From positions 1-39,234 of the forward strand of contig CABUKD010000018.1 in assembly GCA_902492105.1 (NCBI GenBank): 39,234 nucleotides of DNA. The letters run 5' to 3'. Made by a program: the position numbers and the translations under genes. This document shows positions 6,870-16,886 of the stretch, piece after piece. The notes below the pieces were generated by a model, which worked only from the letters and a program-made list of their open reading frames with translations, ran no database searches and had not been told where the DNA came from. The stretch is from an uncultured Clostridium sp. (GTDB lineage: Bacteria > Bacillota > Clostridia > TANB77 > CAG-508). Position 1 is the first letter of the stretch. Each line of letters begins with the position of its first letter.

Positions 6870-8663
6870 CTATCTATCTGAATGTTCCTTTCCCTTAGGC
6901 TCTTTAACGCTATTATCTGTTCTTGTTAATTCAGATGCTATCTTTCTTGTTGGTGTACTTTGTTCCGCCTTTTTTACTTTTTCTTGTTTTAGAATTTCAT
7001 CTATTCTAGCTTGTAAAGCAGATAAGGAAGGTGTATCTAAGTCAAGATATTCTTCTCCAAATTCTATTGCTTTCATATATTCTCCTGTCTTAGCATAAGC
7101 ATAGGCCAAAAGGGCATAATCGCTTTCTTGTAATAATTCTATATATTTATATAATATTTTCTGTACTCTATAGTCTATAATCTTAGCTTGTATTTTTGAT
7201 GACTGAGCTGATTCATTCAGAGTTCTTCTCAAATTTATCATTTCTGTTTTTAATTCAAACTGTAATTTCTGCCTATCTACTGATTGTTTTTTACTAGCAA
7301 CAAATACCTCTTGAATAGCTTTTACTTCTGGCATTTTAAGATTTGTGGCTTTCATTGCTTGTTCTAAGGTTCTTCCATTTTGTAAAATAGTCAATGCTTT
7401 CTTTTTTATCTCATCATTTTCTATTGCCCACTGTAAATTTTCTATGCTTTTTCTTAATGCTTTTATTAAAATGACATTGCATCCTGAATCTTCAGCAATT
7501 TCTTTATCACTTTTTTCATTTTCCTGTATTAATGCAATAACTTCTTCTCTTGCATAAATATTATTTTTTCTTAATAGATTTCTTACTGTGTATTCTGGAA
7601 CCGATAAGCTAGATACAATTGAATCAACACCTGTAAGATTTCTTGCCATTTTCAAAATTTTTTCATTTTGCTCTCTTTGGTTGCTATATGCACGTGAATT
7701 ATAGTTCATATTATCTTCTATATCTGGTTTTGCCCTATATCTAGTAACAGCATCTATATTTACATTTCCTTCTTTTGCAATTTCTTCATCTGTTTTTCCT
7801 GCTTCTATTGCTTTTTTTACTTTTCTTCTACTATAGATATCATTTTCAGATATAATAAGATAAATATAGTCTAAGGAAGTTTGTAACTTTTGGCTTATTA
7901 TATTAGGAGTTATTAATTCTTTCGCCATTTCTATTATTTTTGCTGTTTTTGTGTTTACATTATTATTTAATAACTCATCTCTAAATCTAATAACAGCTTC
8001 TATATTCAAATTTCCTTCTTTTGCTATTTGTTCACTATTCTTTCCATCTTCTATTAATTCTTTTACTTTTGTTCTCCCATAAATATGATATCTAGCAGTA
8101 GCAGAATAAACTTTTTTTACATCACATTGTAATATAGATGCTATCTTAATAGGTTCTATTAAATTTTTTGCCATTTCTACTATTCTTGTACTTATTTCAC
8201 TTTTCCTACTAGAATTTTCTTTAGCCTTTTCTTGCTTCTTTCTATTTAATTCTTCACTTGCTCTTTTTAATTCTTCCCTATATGTAATAACAGCTTCTGG
8301 GTTCAAATTTCCTTCTTTTGCAATTTCTTCATCTGATTTTCCTTCTGCCATTAATTTTCTTACATCTCGCCTATTGTAGATTTCCTTTTTCCTAATAGTT
8401 GTATAAACCACATTTACCGTGCAATTTAATTGGTCCGCTATTTTTCTAGGCCCTGTTAAGTTTCTTGCCATTTCTTCTATTTGGCTCAGAATTAAATCCC
8501 ATTCACTTTTATTTTGCAAGTCACCTATAATATTTTGTTCTACTTTTTGCATTGTATCTGTTACAATATTTCTGGCTTTTTCTAACCCTTCAGTTTCATA
8601 AATATCTTTTAAAATTTCTCCCAATTCTTCTGTAAGTTCTTCTATTGACTTTTTTCTCATCAT
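6870..8663 (-). CDS. Tandem HTH-module protein, unknown function
   Basis: I do not recognise this 597-aa protein as a named family. It contains four clear copies of a ~70-aa module at about residues 61-130, 160-230, 241-310 and 334-405, plus a half copy near 418-452. Each copy reads roughly 'EMAKNL-xx-KIAxxLxC-xx-VY' followed by 'IYxRxxVKxLIExGKSDEEIAKEGNLN' and 'AVxRYR'. Both halves look like helix-turn-helix units, so the protein may present eight or nine of them. The C-terminal third is charged and helical, with a TPR-like segment near 515-545 ('LLAYAYAKTGEYMKAIEFGE') and a disordered tail. There is no signal or membrane segment. Two adjacent ATGs follow a weak GTGAG site. It lies downstream of the polC terminator. 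Confidence 0.8.
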   Translation of the reverse strand: MMRKKSIEELTEELGEILKDIYETEGLEKARNIVTDTMQKVEQNIIGDLQNKSEWDLILSQIEEMARNLTGPRKIADQLNCTVNVVYTTIRKKEIYNRRDVRKLMAEGKSDEEIAKEGNLNPEAVITYREELKRASEELNRKKQEKAKENSSRKSEISTRIVEMAKNLIEPIKIASILQCDVKKVYSATARYHIYGRTKVKELIEDGKNSEQIAKEGNLNIEAVIRFRDELLNNNVNTKTAKIIEMAKELITPNIISQKLQTSLDYIYLIISENDIYSRRKVKKAIEAGKTDEEIAKEGNVNIDAVTRYRAKPDIEDNMNYNSRAYSNQREQNEKILKMARNLTGVDSIVSSLSVPEYTVRNLLRKNNIYAREEVIALIQENEKSDKEIAEDSGCNVILIKALRKSIENLQWAIENDEIKKKALTILQNGRTLEQAMKATNLKMPEVKAIQEVFVASKKQSVDRQKLQFELKTEMINLRRTLNESAQSSKIQAKIIDYRVQKILYKYIELLQESDYALLAYAYAKTGEYMKAIEFGEEYLDLDTPSLSALQARIDEILKQEKVKKAEQSTPTRKIASELTRTDNSVKEPKGKEHSDR

Positions 8664-8719
8664 AACTCACTTTCTATATACTTATTATGTAAATTCTGTA
8701 ATATTATATCATATTTCAC

Positions 8720-8752
8720 ATAAAAAAGCAATGATAGAAATACTATCATTGC
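8720..8752 (-). terminator. Terminator after polC
   Basis: A perfect 10-base stem (8728-8737 with 8743-8752) with a 5-base loop is followed on the minus strand by six T residues. It closes the pyrH-to-polC cluster and separates it from the HTH-array gene. Confidence 0.9.
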
Positions 8753-8772
8753 CGTATCTGTTAAATATTCTG

Positions 8773-11700
8773 TTATCCAAACAAACTTAATTGATTACTT
8801 TGGCTCATTCCTTTTAAGCAACCTACTTTTTCTAGTAGTTCCACTACAGATTTTCCTATTTTAGAACGGATTTTCATATCATCAATAGACATGAATTTTC
8901 CATCTTTTTTAGCCTCATCAATACCTTCTGCTGCAACAGTACCAAGTCCTGGTATGCTATTTAGTGGTGGTCTTATTTCTGTTTCAGACTCCATTTTAAA
9001 TTTAGTAGCATGGGATGCATACAAATCAATTGGTAAGAACTTAATTCCTCTTTCATACATTTCTAGTACTAATTCTAGAATAGCATACATATTTTTATCT
9101 TTGGTTGTTGCACTATTTCCTGCTAAATCTATTTCTTTCATTTTATTTTTTACTCGCTCTTCTCCATAACACATAATGTCACTATCAAACTCATCGGCTC
9201 TAATGGTAAAATAAGCGGTATAATAAGCTGCAGGTTTATGTACTTTAAACCATGCAATACGAAAGGCATTTGTTACATAAGCTGCTGCATGGGCTTTTGG
9301 AAACATGTATTTTATTTTTTCACAAGATTTAATATACCAATCTGGAACATCTTTTTCTTTCATGGCAGCTTTAAATCCTTCCCACTTTTCTGGGTCTTTT
9401 AAAGCTTTTCCTTTACGAACTGTTTCCATAATTTTAAATGCTTTGTTAGGTTCTAATCCCATTTTAATTAAATAAATCATAATATCATCTCTACAACAAA
9501 TAGCATCTTGCAAAGTAACAGTTCCTTCTTCAATTAATGTTTGTGCATTTCCAAGCCATACATCAGTACCATGGGACAATCCAGAAATACGAATTAATTC
9601 ATCAAATGTGGTAGGTCTAGTATCTACTAACATTCCTCTTACAAATTTGGTACCAAACTCTGGTATGCCATAGCTTCCTACTTCTGACTTAATTTGTTCA
9701 GGAGTAACTCCCAAAGCTTTGGTAGAGCTAAAAATAGACATAGTTTCTTTATCATCTAATGGTACTTTTGTAGGGTCAATTCCTGTTATATCAAATAACA
9801 TACGAATCATGGTTGGATCATCATGTCCTAGAATATCTAGTTTTAACAAGTTTTGGTCAATGGAGTGATAATCAAAATGAGTAGTTATAATATCAGAATT
9901 TGGATCATCTGCAGGATGTTGTACAGGTGTAAATTCATAAATTTCTCTTCCTTTTGGTACTACAATAATACCTCCTGGGTGTTGTCCTGTTGTTCTTTTA
10001 ATTCCTGTACAGCCTTGTGATAATCTTAATACTTCTGCATTACTAACAGGAATTCCTCTTTCTTCATAATATTTCTTTACATAACCATAAGCAGTTTTGT
10101 CTGCTACGGTACCTACTGTTCCTGCTTTAAAAGTAGTTCCCTTTCCAAAAATTACTTCTGTGTATCTATGTGCTTTAGCTTGATATTCTCCTGAAAAGTT
10201 TAAGTCAATATCAGGCTCTTTATCTCCATTAAATCCTAAGAAAGTTTCAAAAGGAATATCAATACCATCTTTAATTAATTTATGTCCGCATTTAGGACAA
10301 TCTTTATCTGGTAAATCAAATCCACAAAGATAACCATAGTCTGTAAAATCAGAGTATTTACAATTAGGACATCGATAATGTGGTGGAAGTGAATTTACTT
10401 CTGTAATACCTGTCATATTAGCTACAAAAGAAGAACCTACAGAACCTCTAGAACCTACAATATATCCATCTTCGTTAGATTTCCATACTAGTTTTTGAGC
10501 AATAATGTACATAACGGAGAATCCATTTTTAATAATAGAATTTAGTTCTTTATCTAATCTTGTTTGTACTAGTTCTGGTAAAGGATCTCCATAGAGTTCA
10601 TGTGCCTTCTTATAAGCAATGGTCTTAATGGTTTCTTCGCACCCTTCAATATATGGTGGACATTTTTCTGGAGAAATTGGACTTATTTTTTCACACATAT
10701 CTGCAATTTTATTGGTATTGGTTACAACTACCTCATAAGCTTTTTCTTCTCCTAAATATTCAAACTCTTTTAGCATTTCCTCTGTAGTACGTAAGTATAA
10801 AGGTGCTTGCTCATCTGCATCATCATAACCTTGACCTGCCATTAAAATTCTACGATAAATTTCGTCTTGTGGGTCCATAAAATGTACGTCACAAGTAGCA
10901 ACTACTAGTTTTTGTAATTTTTCACCTAACGCTACAATTTTACGGTTAATGTCTTGCAAATCTTCTACTGATTTTACGGTTTCATTTCTTACCATAAACA
11001 TGTTATTGCCAATTGGTTGAATTTCTAAATAATCATAGTCACTTGCAATTTCTTCTAATTCCTCATCTGTTTTACCCGCAATAATAGCTCTATATAGTTC
11101 TCCCGCTTCACATGCACTTCCTAAAATTAAGCCTTCTGAATATTTTTTGTAAAGAGATTTTAAAATACGAGGCTTTTTATAGAAATAATGTAAATGAGAA
11201 AGAGAGATTAGCTTGTATAAATTTCTAAGCCCTACATAGTCTTTTGCTAAAATAATGGCATGATAAGTTGGTAATGATTTATAATCTGCACTACCACTTA
11301 ATTTAGTATCAATATCATCTAAGGTAATGACTCCTTTTTCTTTTAACATATCAAGCATTACATTAAATACTTTCACAGTAGTATCTACATCATCTAAGGC
11401 TCTATGTGCTACTTCTACTTTAATTCCTAAATTTTCTGCAATAATACCTAATTTATATTTTTTATATTCTGGAAATAAATCTTTTGCCAAACGTAGAGTA
11501 TCAATATAGGTATTTCCTAATTTAAGCCCTAACTCTCCTGCGTTATACTTTAAAAATCCAATATCAAAATCTGCATTATGAGCAACTAATACACTATCCC
11601 CTATAAATTCTAATACCTTTGGTAAAACTTCTTCTATAGTTGGTGCATCTTTTACCATTTCATCTGTAATATTGGTTACTTCTACTACCCTTTGTGGAAT

Positions 11701-13194
11701 TGGTTTTTCTGGATTTACAAAAGTACTAAATTCGTCAATTACCTCATGATTTTTTACTTTCATAATTCCTATTTCTGTGATTTTTTCGGTTCTAAAAGAA
11801 AAACCAGTTGTTTCTAAGTCAAGCACACAATAGGTAGCATTTTCCATATTTTGTCCTTTGGAAAAAGAAACACTAGGAGTTTTATCTGGAGCTAAATATG
11901 CTTCTACTCCATAAATTACTTTTAAATCTGGATGGTCTTTTTCTAGGTATTTATGGGCATCTGGAAAAGCTTGTACTACACCATGGTCTGTAATAGCAAT
12001 AGACTTCATTCCCCATTTTACGGCACGTTTTAATAAATCTTTTGCAGCAGTCATACCATCCATTTGGCTCATTTGTGTGTGCATATGAAGTTCTACTCTT
12101 TTTACTTTTGCTTCATCTTTTCTAGTTTCTTTCTTTAAACCTGTTGACTCAATAATAACATTAGCAATAACTCCCAATTCTTTTGCAAATGGATCAAATT
12201 GAGCAGTACCATTTACTTTTACTCCTTTTGCTCCTGTTAATCTTTTCATAACCTCTTTTTGTTTATCCGCTTCTACAAAAGCCTTACAAGTAATTGTACT
12301 AGAACCATCATATAAATCAAAAGTTACTAAAAATTTGCCAGATTTCAATTCTCTTGCATCTGTATTGAGTACTTCCCCATCTAATAATACTTTTCCACTA
12401 TCTACCGATAGGTCTATAATTTTCGATAACTCTTCTTTAATCTTTAAGCTTCTTCCATAAATAAGAGGAGTTTCTTCTTTTGGTTCTTCTGGTATTGGTG
12501 CCTCTGGCATCGGCATAGAAGAACTAGTTGCAGAATTTGCAGAATTTCCGCCTGTAGGTTTAGCTTGTCCTTTTACCGCTTGTTCTGGATTTGCTTCTGC
12601 ATTTTCTAAGGCTTGTTCTTGTGCTTCTTTTTGAGCAAGTAAAATAGCTTGTTTTTCAAGTTCTCTTGCATGCTCATGATATTTTTCTATCATTTCTTCG
12701 GTAATTTCTTCTTGGTAAGTTACAACATAGTTTTTATGATATAAATCCTTTAATTTCGTAGCTAGTATTTTATCAAAGCCTCTAGCTTCTAATACGGCTT
12801 TTCCCTTCATGGCTAATTTTACAATTATCTTATTATCTTGAATACTAATAGTACTATTTTTTAGTAAAGCTTTTGTTAAAGGATGTTTATATGCCATGTA
12901 CTCTACAATATCTTTCCATTCCGCTTCTATCTTCTGATTAAAATCGGTTTCTATGCTTTCGTCTGCATCTATTTTAATATCTACTTGCTTAAAGCCAAAT
13001 CTTTTATTTAGATATTTTTCAAAGTTAGTTAGATCTTTCATTAAAATGGTAGAAGTTACTTTTAATTTAATTTCTAAAGTATTTGTTTTTTTATAGATAT
13101 TTACACATACTACTTTAGCTTCACTTAATGCAAAGCTATTAGAATCATAATCTTTAAATACTTGTTTTACAGTCTTTAGTTCTTTTTCTTCCAT
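8773..13194 (-). CDS. polC: DNA polymerase III PolC-type alpha subunit
   Basis: This is the replicative DNA polymerase of low-GC Gram-positives, with built-in proofreading. At 1473 aa it is near the usual length. Visible in order: an N-terminal tau-binding-like region, a Gln/Ala/Pro-rich linker (about 185-240), an OB fold (about 243-350), PHP motif 'HMHTQMS' (about 370), a DEDDh exonuclease with 'DLETTG' (459-464), 'HNADFD' (539-544) and 'HRALDD' (597-602), a zinc finger 'CPNC...CPKC' (942-969), the palm motif 'EPDIDLNFSGEYQ' (about 993-1005) and the thumb/finger region. GGAG lies 7 bases before the ATG. It is the last gene of the conserved cluster beginning with pyrH, and a terminator follows. 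Confidence 0.98.
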   Translation of the reverse strand: MEEKELKTVKQVFKDYDSNSFALSEAKVVCVNIYKKTNTLEIKLKVTSTILMKDLTNFEKYLNKRFGFKQVDIKIDADESIETDFNQKIEAEWKDIVEYMAYKHPLTKALLKNSTISIQDNKIIVKLAMKGKAVLEARGFDKILATKLKDLYHKNYVVTYQEEITEEMIEKYHEHARELEKQAILLAQKEAQEQALENAEANPEQAVKGQAKPTGGNSANSATSSSMPMPEAPIPEEPKEETPLIYGRSLKIKEELSKIIDLSVDSGKVLLDGEVLNTDARELKSGKFLVTFDLYDGSSTITCKAFVEADKQKEVMKRLTGAKGVKVNGTAQFDPFAKELGVIANVIIESTGLKKETRKDEAKVKRVELHMHTQMSQMDGMTAAKDLLKRAVKWGMKSIAITDHGVVQAFPDAHKYLEKDHPDLKVIYGVEAYLAPDKTPSVSFSKGQNMENATYCVLDLETTGFSFRTEKITEIGIMKVKNHEVIDEFSTFVNPEKPIPQRVVEVTNITDEMVKDAPTIEEVLPKVLEFIGDSVLVAHNADFDIGFLKYNAGELGLKLGNTYIDTLRLAKDLFPEYKKYKLGIIAENLGIKVEVAHRALDDVDTTVKVFNVMLDMLKEKGVITLDDIDTKLSGSADYKSLPTYHAIILAKDYVGLRNLYKLISLSHLHYFYKKPRILKSLYKKYSEGLILGSACEAGELYRAIIAGKTDEELEEIASDYDYLEIQPIGNNMFMVRNETVKSVEDLQDINRKIVALGEKLQKLVVATCDVHFMDPQDEIYRRILMAGQGYDDADEQAPLYLRTTEEMLKEFEYLGEEKAYEVVVTNTNKIADMCEKISPISPEKCPPYIEGCEETIKTIAYKKAHELYGDPLPELVQTRLDKELNSIIKNGFSVMYIIAQKLVWKSNEDGYIVGSRGSVGSSFVANMTGITEVNSLPPHYRCPNCKYSDFTDYGYLCGFDLPDKDCPKCGHKLIKDGIDIPFETFLGFNGDKEPDIDLNFSGEYQAKAHRYTEVIFGKGTTFKAGTVGTVADKTAYGYVKKYYEERGIPVSNAEVLRLSQGCTGIKRTTGQHPGGIIVVPKGREIYEFTPVQHPADDPNSDIITTHFDYHSIDQNLLKLDILGHDDPTMIRMLFDITGIDPTKVPLDDKETMSIFSSTKALGVTPEQIKSEVGSYGIPEFGTKFVRGMLVDTRPTTFDELIRISGLSHGTDVWLGNAQTLIEEGTVTLQDAICCRDDIMIYLIKMGLEPNKAFKIMETVRKGKALKDPEKWEGFKAAMKEKDVPDWYIKSCEKIKYMFPKAHAAAYVTNAFRIAWFKVHKPAAYYTAYFTIRADEFDSDIMCYGEERVKNKMKEIDLAGNSATTKDKNMYAILELVLEMYERGIKFLPIDLYASHATKFKMESETEIRPPLNSIPGLGTVAAEGIDEAKKDGKFMSIDDMKIRSKIGKSVVELLEKVGCLKGMSQSNQLSLFG

Positions 13195-13240
13195 TGCTTT
13201 TCTCCTTTTTCTATTTAAAAACTAAATATATTGCAAAAGT

Positions 13241-13288
13241 GCAGACCGCGTAAGCGATCAAACGGAGTGGCTATGCCACGTAGTGTGA
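13241..13288 (-). repeat. GC-rich REP-like palindromic element
   Basis: About 48 bases of markedly GC-rich sequence sit in an otherwise A/T-rich genome, between the polC start and the rseP stop. It contains two small stems: GATCGC/GCGGTC (minus-strand reading, with one G-U pair) and GTGGC-TAT-GCCAC. It abuts the rseP stop codon exactly. The form resembles dispersed palindromic repeats. Only one copy is in the window, so dispersal is unproven. Confidence 0.45.
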
Positions 13289-14551
13289 TTAGAAAACCCT
13301 TAACACATCATTATACGTAACAATAATAGATAAGCCAATTAAAAGCATAAAGCCTATCATTTGAATGGTAAGTTCTGTTTGTTGTTTCATAGGCTTTCTT
13401 CGAATTGCCTCTATTAATAAAATGACAATTTTACCTCCATCTAATGGTGGGAATGGTAATAGATTGGTAAATCCTAAAGAAATAGAAACTAGTGCCAAAA
13501 TATAAATAAAATCTGCAAATCCATTCGTTTGTGCAACTACTTCACCAATTCCAACAGGTCCCATCATTTGGTCAATAGATACATTTCCTGTAAATAATAA
13601 TTTTAAATTATCTACAATGGAAAAAGCAAATTCTCCTGTTTCAAAAAAAGCATAATATACATTGTTTGCAAAATTATTTTCTGCCAATTTTAAATATACA
13701 CCTAAATAATAATTAGCACGTACTTCTGGAGTAATACTTAAGTCTAATGTTTCTCCGTTTCTTTCTATGGTAAACTTAAGTACTTCTCCTATGTTTTGAT
13801 TAATTTCTTCTATTAATTTTTGTGCATCACCTTGTACTTCTACTCCATTTACAGAAAGAATAACATCTTTTGTCTCTAAACCTTGCATATCCGCTGGGCT
13901 ATTTGGATAAATAGCTGCAATTTCAGTATTTAGTTCTCCTGCTCCTGAAATAGCAATTCCCGTGTAATTATATTGTTCTGTCATAGGTTCTAATTGTAAA
14001 GTTTGTTCTTCTCCATTTCTTTCAATTACTACTTCTAAGGTTTCTCCATTACAGTTTTGTAATGCTTCATCTAAATCTGCTTTATAAAAAATAGTTTTAC
14101 CATTTACTTTTAGTATTTTATCTCCTGACATAAGTCCTACTTGCTGTGCACTTGTGTCTGGTATAACAGAATCCACATAATTAGAAACATTATTTCCTGT
14201 AAAGCTCATTAAAACAAAATATACAAGTAAAGCAAAAATAATATTAACTAATCCACCTGCAGCAACTACTGCAATTCTTTTTGGTATGCTTGCCTTACTA
14301 AAAGAACCTTCTTCATCAGAACGTTCTTCTTCACCTTCCATACTAACAAATCCCCCTAGTGGAATCAGTCTTAAGGCATATTTCGTTTCTTTTCCTTGTT
14401 TTTTCCAAACAGTAGGACCAAATCCAATTGCAAACTCATTCACTTTAATTTTGCATAATTTTGCTACCAAAAAGTGTCCACCCTCATGAATAAATACAAG
14501 AAAACCTAATATAAAAATAATTTTTAAAGCTGCAATAATAAATGATATCAA
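13289..14551 (-). CDS. rseP: RIP (site-2) zinc metalloprotease RseP/RasP
   Basis: This is an intramembrane protease that completes regulated cleavage of anti-sigma factors and clears signal-peptide remnants. At 420 aa it has the normal length. The zinc motif 'HEGGH' is at residues 22-26 in the first transmembrane segment. Two PDZ-like regions follow ('SAQQVGLMSGDKILKVNG' and 'PADMQGLETKDVILSVNG'), then 'LLPFPPLDGGK', which supplies the third metal ligand, and a C-terminal helix. It lies directly downstream of cdsA and upstream of polC. In many Firmicutes dxr sits between cdsA and rseP. Here the gap is only 79 bases, so dxr is absent from this place. Confidence 0.96.
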   Translation of the reverse strand: MISFIIAALKIIFILGFLVFIHEGGHFLVAKLCKIKVNEFAIGFGPTVWKKQGKETKYALRLIPLGGFVSMEGEEERSDEEGSFSKASIPKRIAVVAAGGLVNIIFALLVYFVLMSFTGNNVSNYVDSVIPDTSAQQVGLMSGDKILKVNGKTIFYKADLDEALQNCNGETLEVVIERNGEEQTLQLEPMTEQYNYTGIAISGAGELNTEIAAIYPNSPADMQGLETKDVILSVNGVEVQGDAQKLIEEINQNIGEVLKFTIERNGETLDLSITPEVRANYYLGVYLKLAENNFANNVYYAFFETGEFAFSIVDNLKLLFTGNVSIDQMMGPVGIGEVVAQTNGFADFIYILALVSISLGFTNLLPFPPLDGGKIVILLIEAIRRKPMKQQTELTIQMIGFMLLIGLSIIVTYNDVLRVF

Positions 14552-14630
14552 ATAAAATTCTCCTTTATATTTGTATAAATTTATGTAAATAACTTTTATA
14601 TAATAAATTTAATTTTATTGTTCACTTTTC

Positions 14631-15443
14631 TTATAATAACATAAATAAAAAGTAAGCAAATGGTGCTATAAATACTATACTATCAATTCTATCTAACATT
14701 CCACCATGACCAGGAATTAAATTGCTAAAATCTTTAATGCCTGTATACCTCTTTACAGATGATGCTGCTAAATCACCAATTTGACTTAAAATGCTTAGTA
14801 CAATAGTAATAATAGCAACATAGAGATAAGAAAACTCTACATGGAAAATAGCTTGGCAAGCCCATGTATATAACATAGTCATTACAACAGCTCCTATAAT
14901 TCCACCAATACATCCTTCTATGGTTTTATGAGGACTAATTTTGGTAAAATAGTGCTTTCCAAAGTTTTTTCCAATTACATAAGCAAAAATATCGGTTCCC
15001 CAGGCACTAAAGAATAGAAACCAAATTAAGAATTTTCCGTTTGGTAAATTTTCACGAATAATGGAAATAAACATTAAAAAGATTACAATATAACAAATTC
15101 CAAAAAAGGTAATTGCAATATCTATAATGTTTACTTTTAAATTCGTAATAATAGCATATAAGAATAAAATTAAGAAAGAAATTGGAAGTAATGCTCCTAT
15201 TATTTTTAATACCCAATCAATTGGTACTACATGAATAAAACAAACTAAAAATGCTGCTATGTAACCAATCCAACTAACAGGATTTGCCTTTTCTCCATGC
15301 CTAAATGCTTTGTAAAATTCATGTAGACTCATAATAGCAATAATAGAAATAGTAATATCTACTACATATTGGTTACCAAAAATTAATATAATGGCAACAA
15401 TGGGAAATAATATTAACCCTGATAGTAATCGTGTAACATTCAT
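14631..15443 (-). CDS. cdsA: Phosphatidate cytidylyltransferase
   Basis: It makes CDP-diacylglycerol from phosphatidate and CTP, the precursor used by PgsA (also in this window). I chose the start at 15443 ('MNVTRLLSGL', 270 aa) because it begins just before the first membrane helix, has an AAGGA site, and leaves a 16-base gap to uppS. A longer in-frame ORF to 15512 would overlap uppS with a charged, non-homologous extension. Several transmembrane segments are present. The family signature appears near the C-terminus as 'SSVKRYTGIKDFSNLIPGHG' followed by 'GMLDRIDS'. Confidence 0.95.
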   Translation of the reverse strand: MNVTRLLSGLILFPIVAIILIFGNQYVVDITISIIAIMSLHEFYKAFRHGEKANPVSWIGYIAAFLVCFIHVVPIDWVLKIIGALLPISFLILFLYAIITNLKVNIIDIAITFFGICYIVIFLMFISIIRENLPNGKFLIWFLFFSAWGTDIFAYVIGKNFGKHYFTKISPHKTIEGCIGGIIGAVVMTMLYTWACQAIFHVEFSYLYVAIITIVLSILSQIGDLAASSVKRYTGIKDFSNLIPGHGGMLDRIDSIVFIAPFAYFLFMLL

Positions 15444-15459
15444 TTTTTTGTTTCCTTTC

Positions 15460-16167
15460 TTATTTTCCTCCAAATTTTCTATTTCTATTCTCAAAAATTT
15501 GAATTGCTTCATCTAAATCTTCTTCTGAAAAATCTGGCCAATATTTTGGAATAAATAAAAATTCCGTATAAGCTAATTGCCATAAAAGATAATTACTAAT
15601 TCTTTGCTCTCCTCCTGGACGAATTAATAAATCTGGTTCTGGCTGTCCTGCTGTATAAAGCGAATTAGAAACTAAGTCTTCATTAATATCTTCTATACTA
15701 ATTTCTTTATCTTGTACTTGTTTTGCTATTTTCTTTACTGCTTTTACGATTTCATCTCTGCCACCATAATTAAAAGCAATATTCAAAGTAAGTCCTGTAC
15801 AATTTGCAGTAGCTTCTACAATCTTTTGAATACTTTTTTGTAAACCTTCATCCAATCTAGTAATATCACCTAAAATTTTAATGCGAATATTGTTTTTACT
15901 AGTATCATTTAAAAAGTCTTCTACATATTTTTGAAGAAGTACCATTAAAGCTCCTACTTCTTCTTTGGTTCTTTTCCAGTTTTCTGTAGAAAAAGCATAG
16001 ACTGTTAGATATTGAATTCCAATCTTATTTGCATATTTTGCAATTCTTTTTAGGTTATCTGCACCTTCTTTATGCCCTAGCTTTGGATCTAATCCTCTTT
16101 CTTTTGCCCATCTTCGATTACCATCCATGATAATAGCAATATGTTTTGGCATTATTTTTTCTTTCAT
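15460..16167 (-). CDS. uppS: Isoprenyl transferase / undecaprenyl diphosphate synthase
   Basis: It condenses isopentenyl diphosphate units onto farnesyl diphosphate in cis to make the C55 carrier for cell-wall synthesis. At 235 aa it shows 'IAIIMDGNRRWAK' with the catalytic Asp near the N-terminus, 'YAFSTENWKR', 'NIAFNYGGRDEI' and 'LLIRPGGEQRISNYLLWQ' with 'AYTEF'. The RPGGEQR form replaces the commoner RTSGE/RTGGE. GGAG lies 6 bases before the first ATG, supporting that start over the Met five codons on. It is flanked by frr and cdsA, the usual order. Confidence 0.97.
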   Translation of the reverse strand: MKEKIMPKHIAIIMDGNRRWAKERGLDPKLGHKEGADNLKRIAKYANKIGIQYLTVYAFSTENWKRTKEEVGALMVLLQKYVEDFLNDTSKNNIRIKILGDITRLDEGLQKSIQKIVEATANCTGLTLNIAFNYGGRDEIVKAVKKIAKQVQDKEISIEDINEDLVSNSLYTAGQPEPDLLIRPGGEQRISNYLLWQLAYTEFLFIPKYWPDFSEEDLDEAIQIFENRNRKFGGK

Positions 16168-16250
16168 TTTATTCTCCTAACTTTTTTATTTCCTTAAGAT
16201 TTTTTATTTGCAAATTTGGGTTGCATTAAATTATTACGTTAGAATAGTAC

Positions 16251-16799
16251 TTAAATACTCATAATTTCTTTTTCTTTTTTCTCTAAAAGCATATCAATTT
16301 CTTCTACTTTTTTATCTGTTAACTTTTGAATGTCCTCTTCTTCTTTTTTCAAATCATCTTCTGTAATTTCAGATTTCTTTTCTAATTCTTTTGCTTCATC
16401 AATGGCGTCTCTTCTAATAGAACGAACAGCAATTTTTGCTTCTTCTGCTAATTTTCTAATATCTTTTACAATTTCTTTTCTTCTTTCTTCATTTAGTTCT
16501 GGGAAAGTTAAACGAATTACTTTTCCATCATTGTTTGGATTAATACCAATATCAGATTTTAAAATTTCTTTTTCAATTTCTTTTAAGATGCTAACATCCC
16601 ATGGTTGAATTAAAATCATTCTAGCTTCTGGTACAGAAATTCCAGCAACTTGATTAATTGGTGTTGGAACTCCATAATAATCTACTGTAATTTTATTTAA
16701 AATTGCAGGGTTTGCTCTTCCTGCTCTAATTTCTGCTAAGTTTTCTTCAAATACACTTATTGTTTTATTCATTTTTTCTTCATAAATATTATTTATCAT
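16251..16799 (-). CDS. frr: Ribosome recycling factor
   Basis: It splits post-termination ribosomes together with EF-G. I start it at 16799 ('MINNIYEEKM', 182 aa), which gives the usual family length and has GGAG 9 bases upstream. The longer ORF adds a Lys-rich 12-residue extension. Family features seen are 'LAEIRAGRANPAIL', 'VDYYGVPTPINQVAGISVPE', 'ILIQPWD' and 'IRLTFPELNEERRKEIVK'. It lies between pyrH and uppS on the same strand. Confidence 0.97.
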   Translation of the reverse strand: MINNIYEEKMNKTISVFEENLAEIRAGRANPAILNKITVDYYGVPTPINQVAGISVPEARMILIQPWDVSILKEIEKEILKSDIGINPNNDGKVIRLTFPELNEERRKEIVKDIRKLAEEAKIAVRSIRRDAIDEAKELEKKSEITEDDLKKEEEDIQKLTDKKVEEIDMLLEKKEKEIMSI

Positions 16800-16886
16800 A
16801 ATTTTATTCTCCTTTTTTGATTTTATGTTTTTCATTTTTTAATTTCTGTTTCATGGACTATCCGTGAATATTCCTGTTTCTATTTT

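Noticed and set aside
15444..15512. N-terminal extension of cdsA
   Set aside because: It would overlap the uppS 3' end and adds a charged segment not expected before the first membrane helix. The ATG at 15443 has its own AAGGA site.
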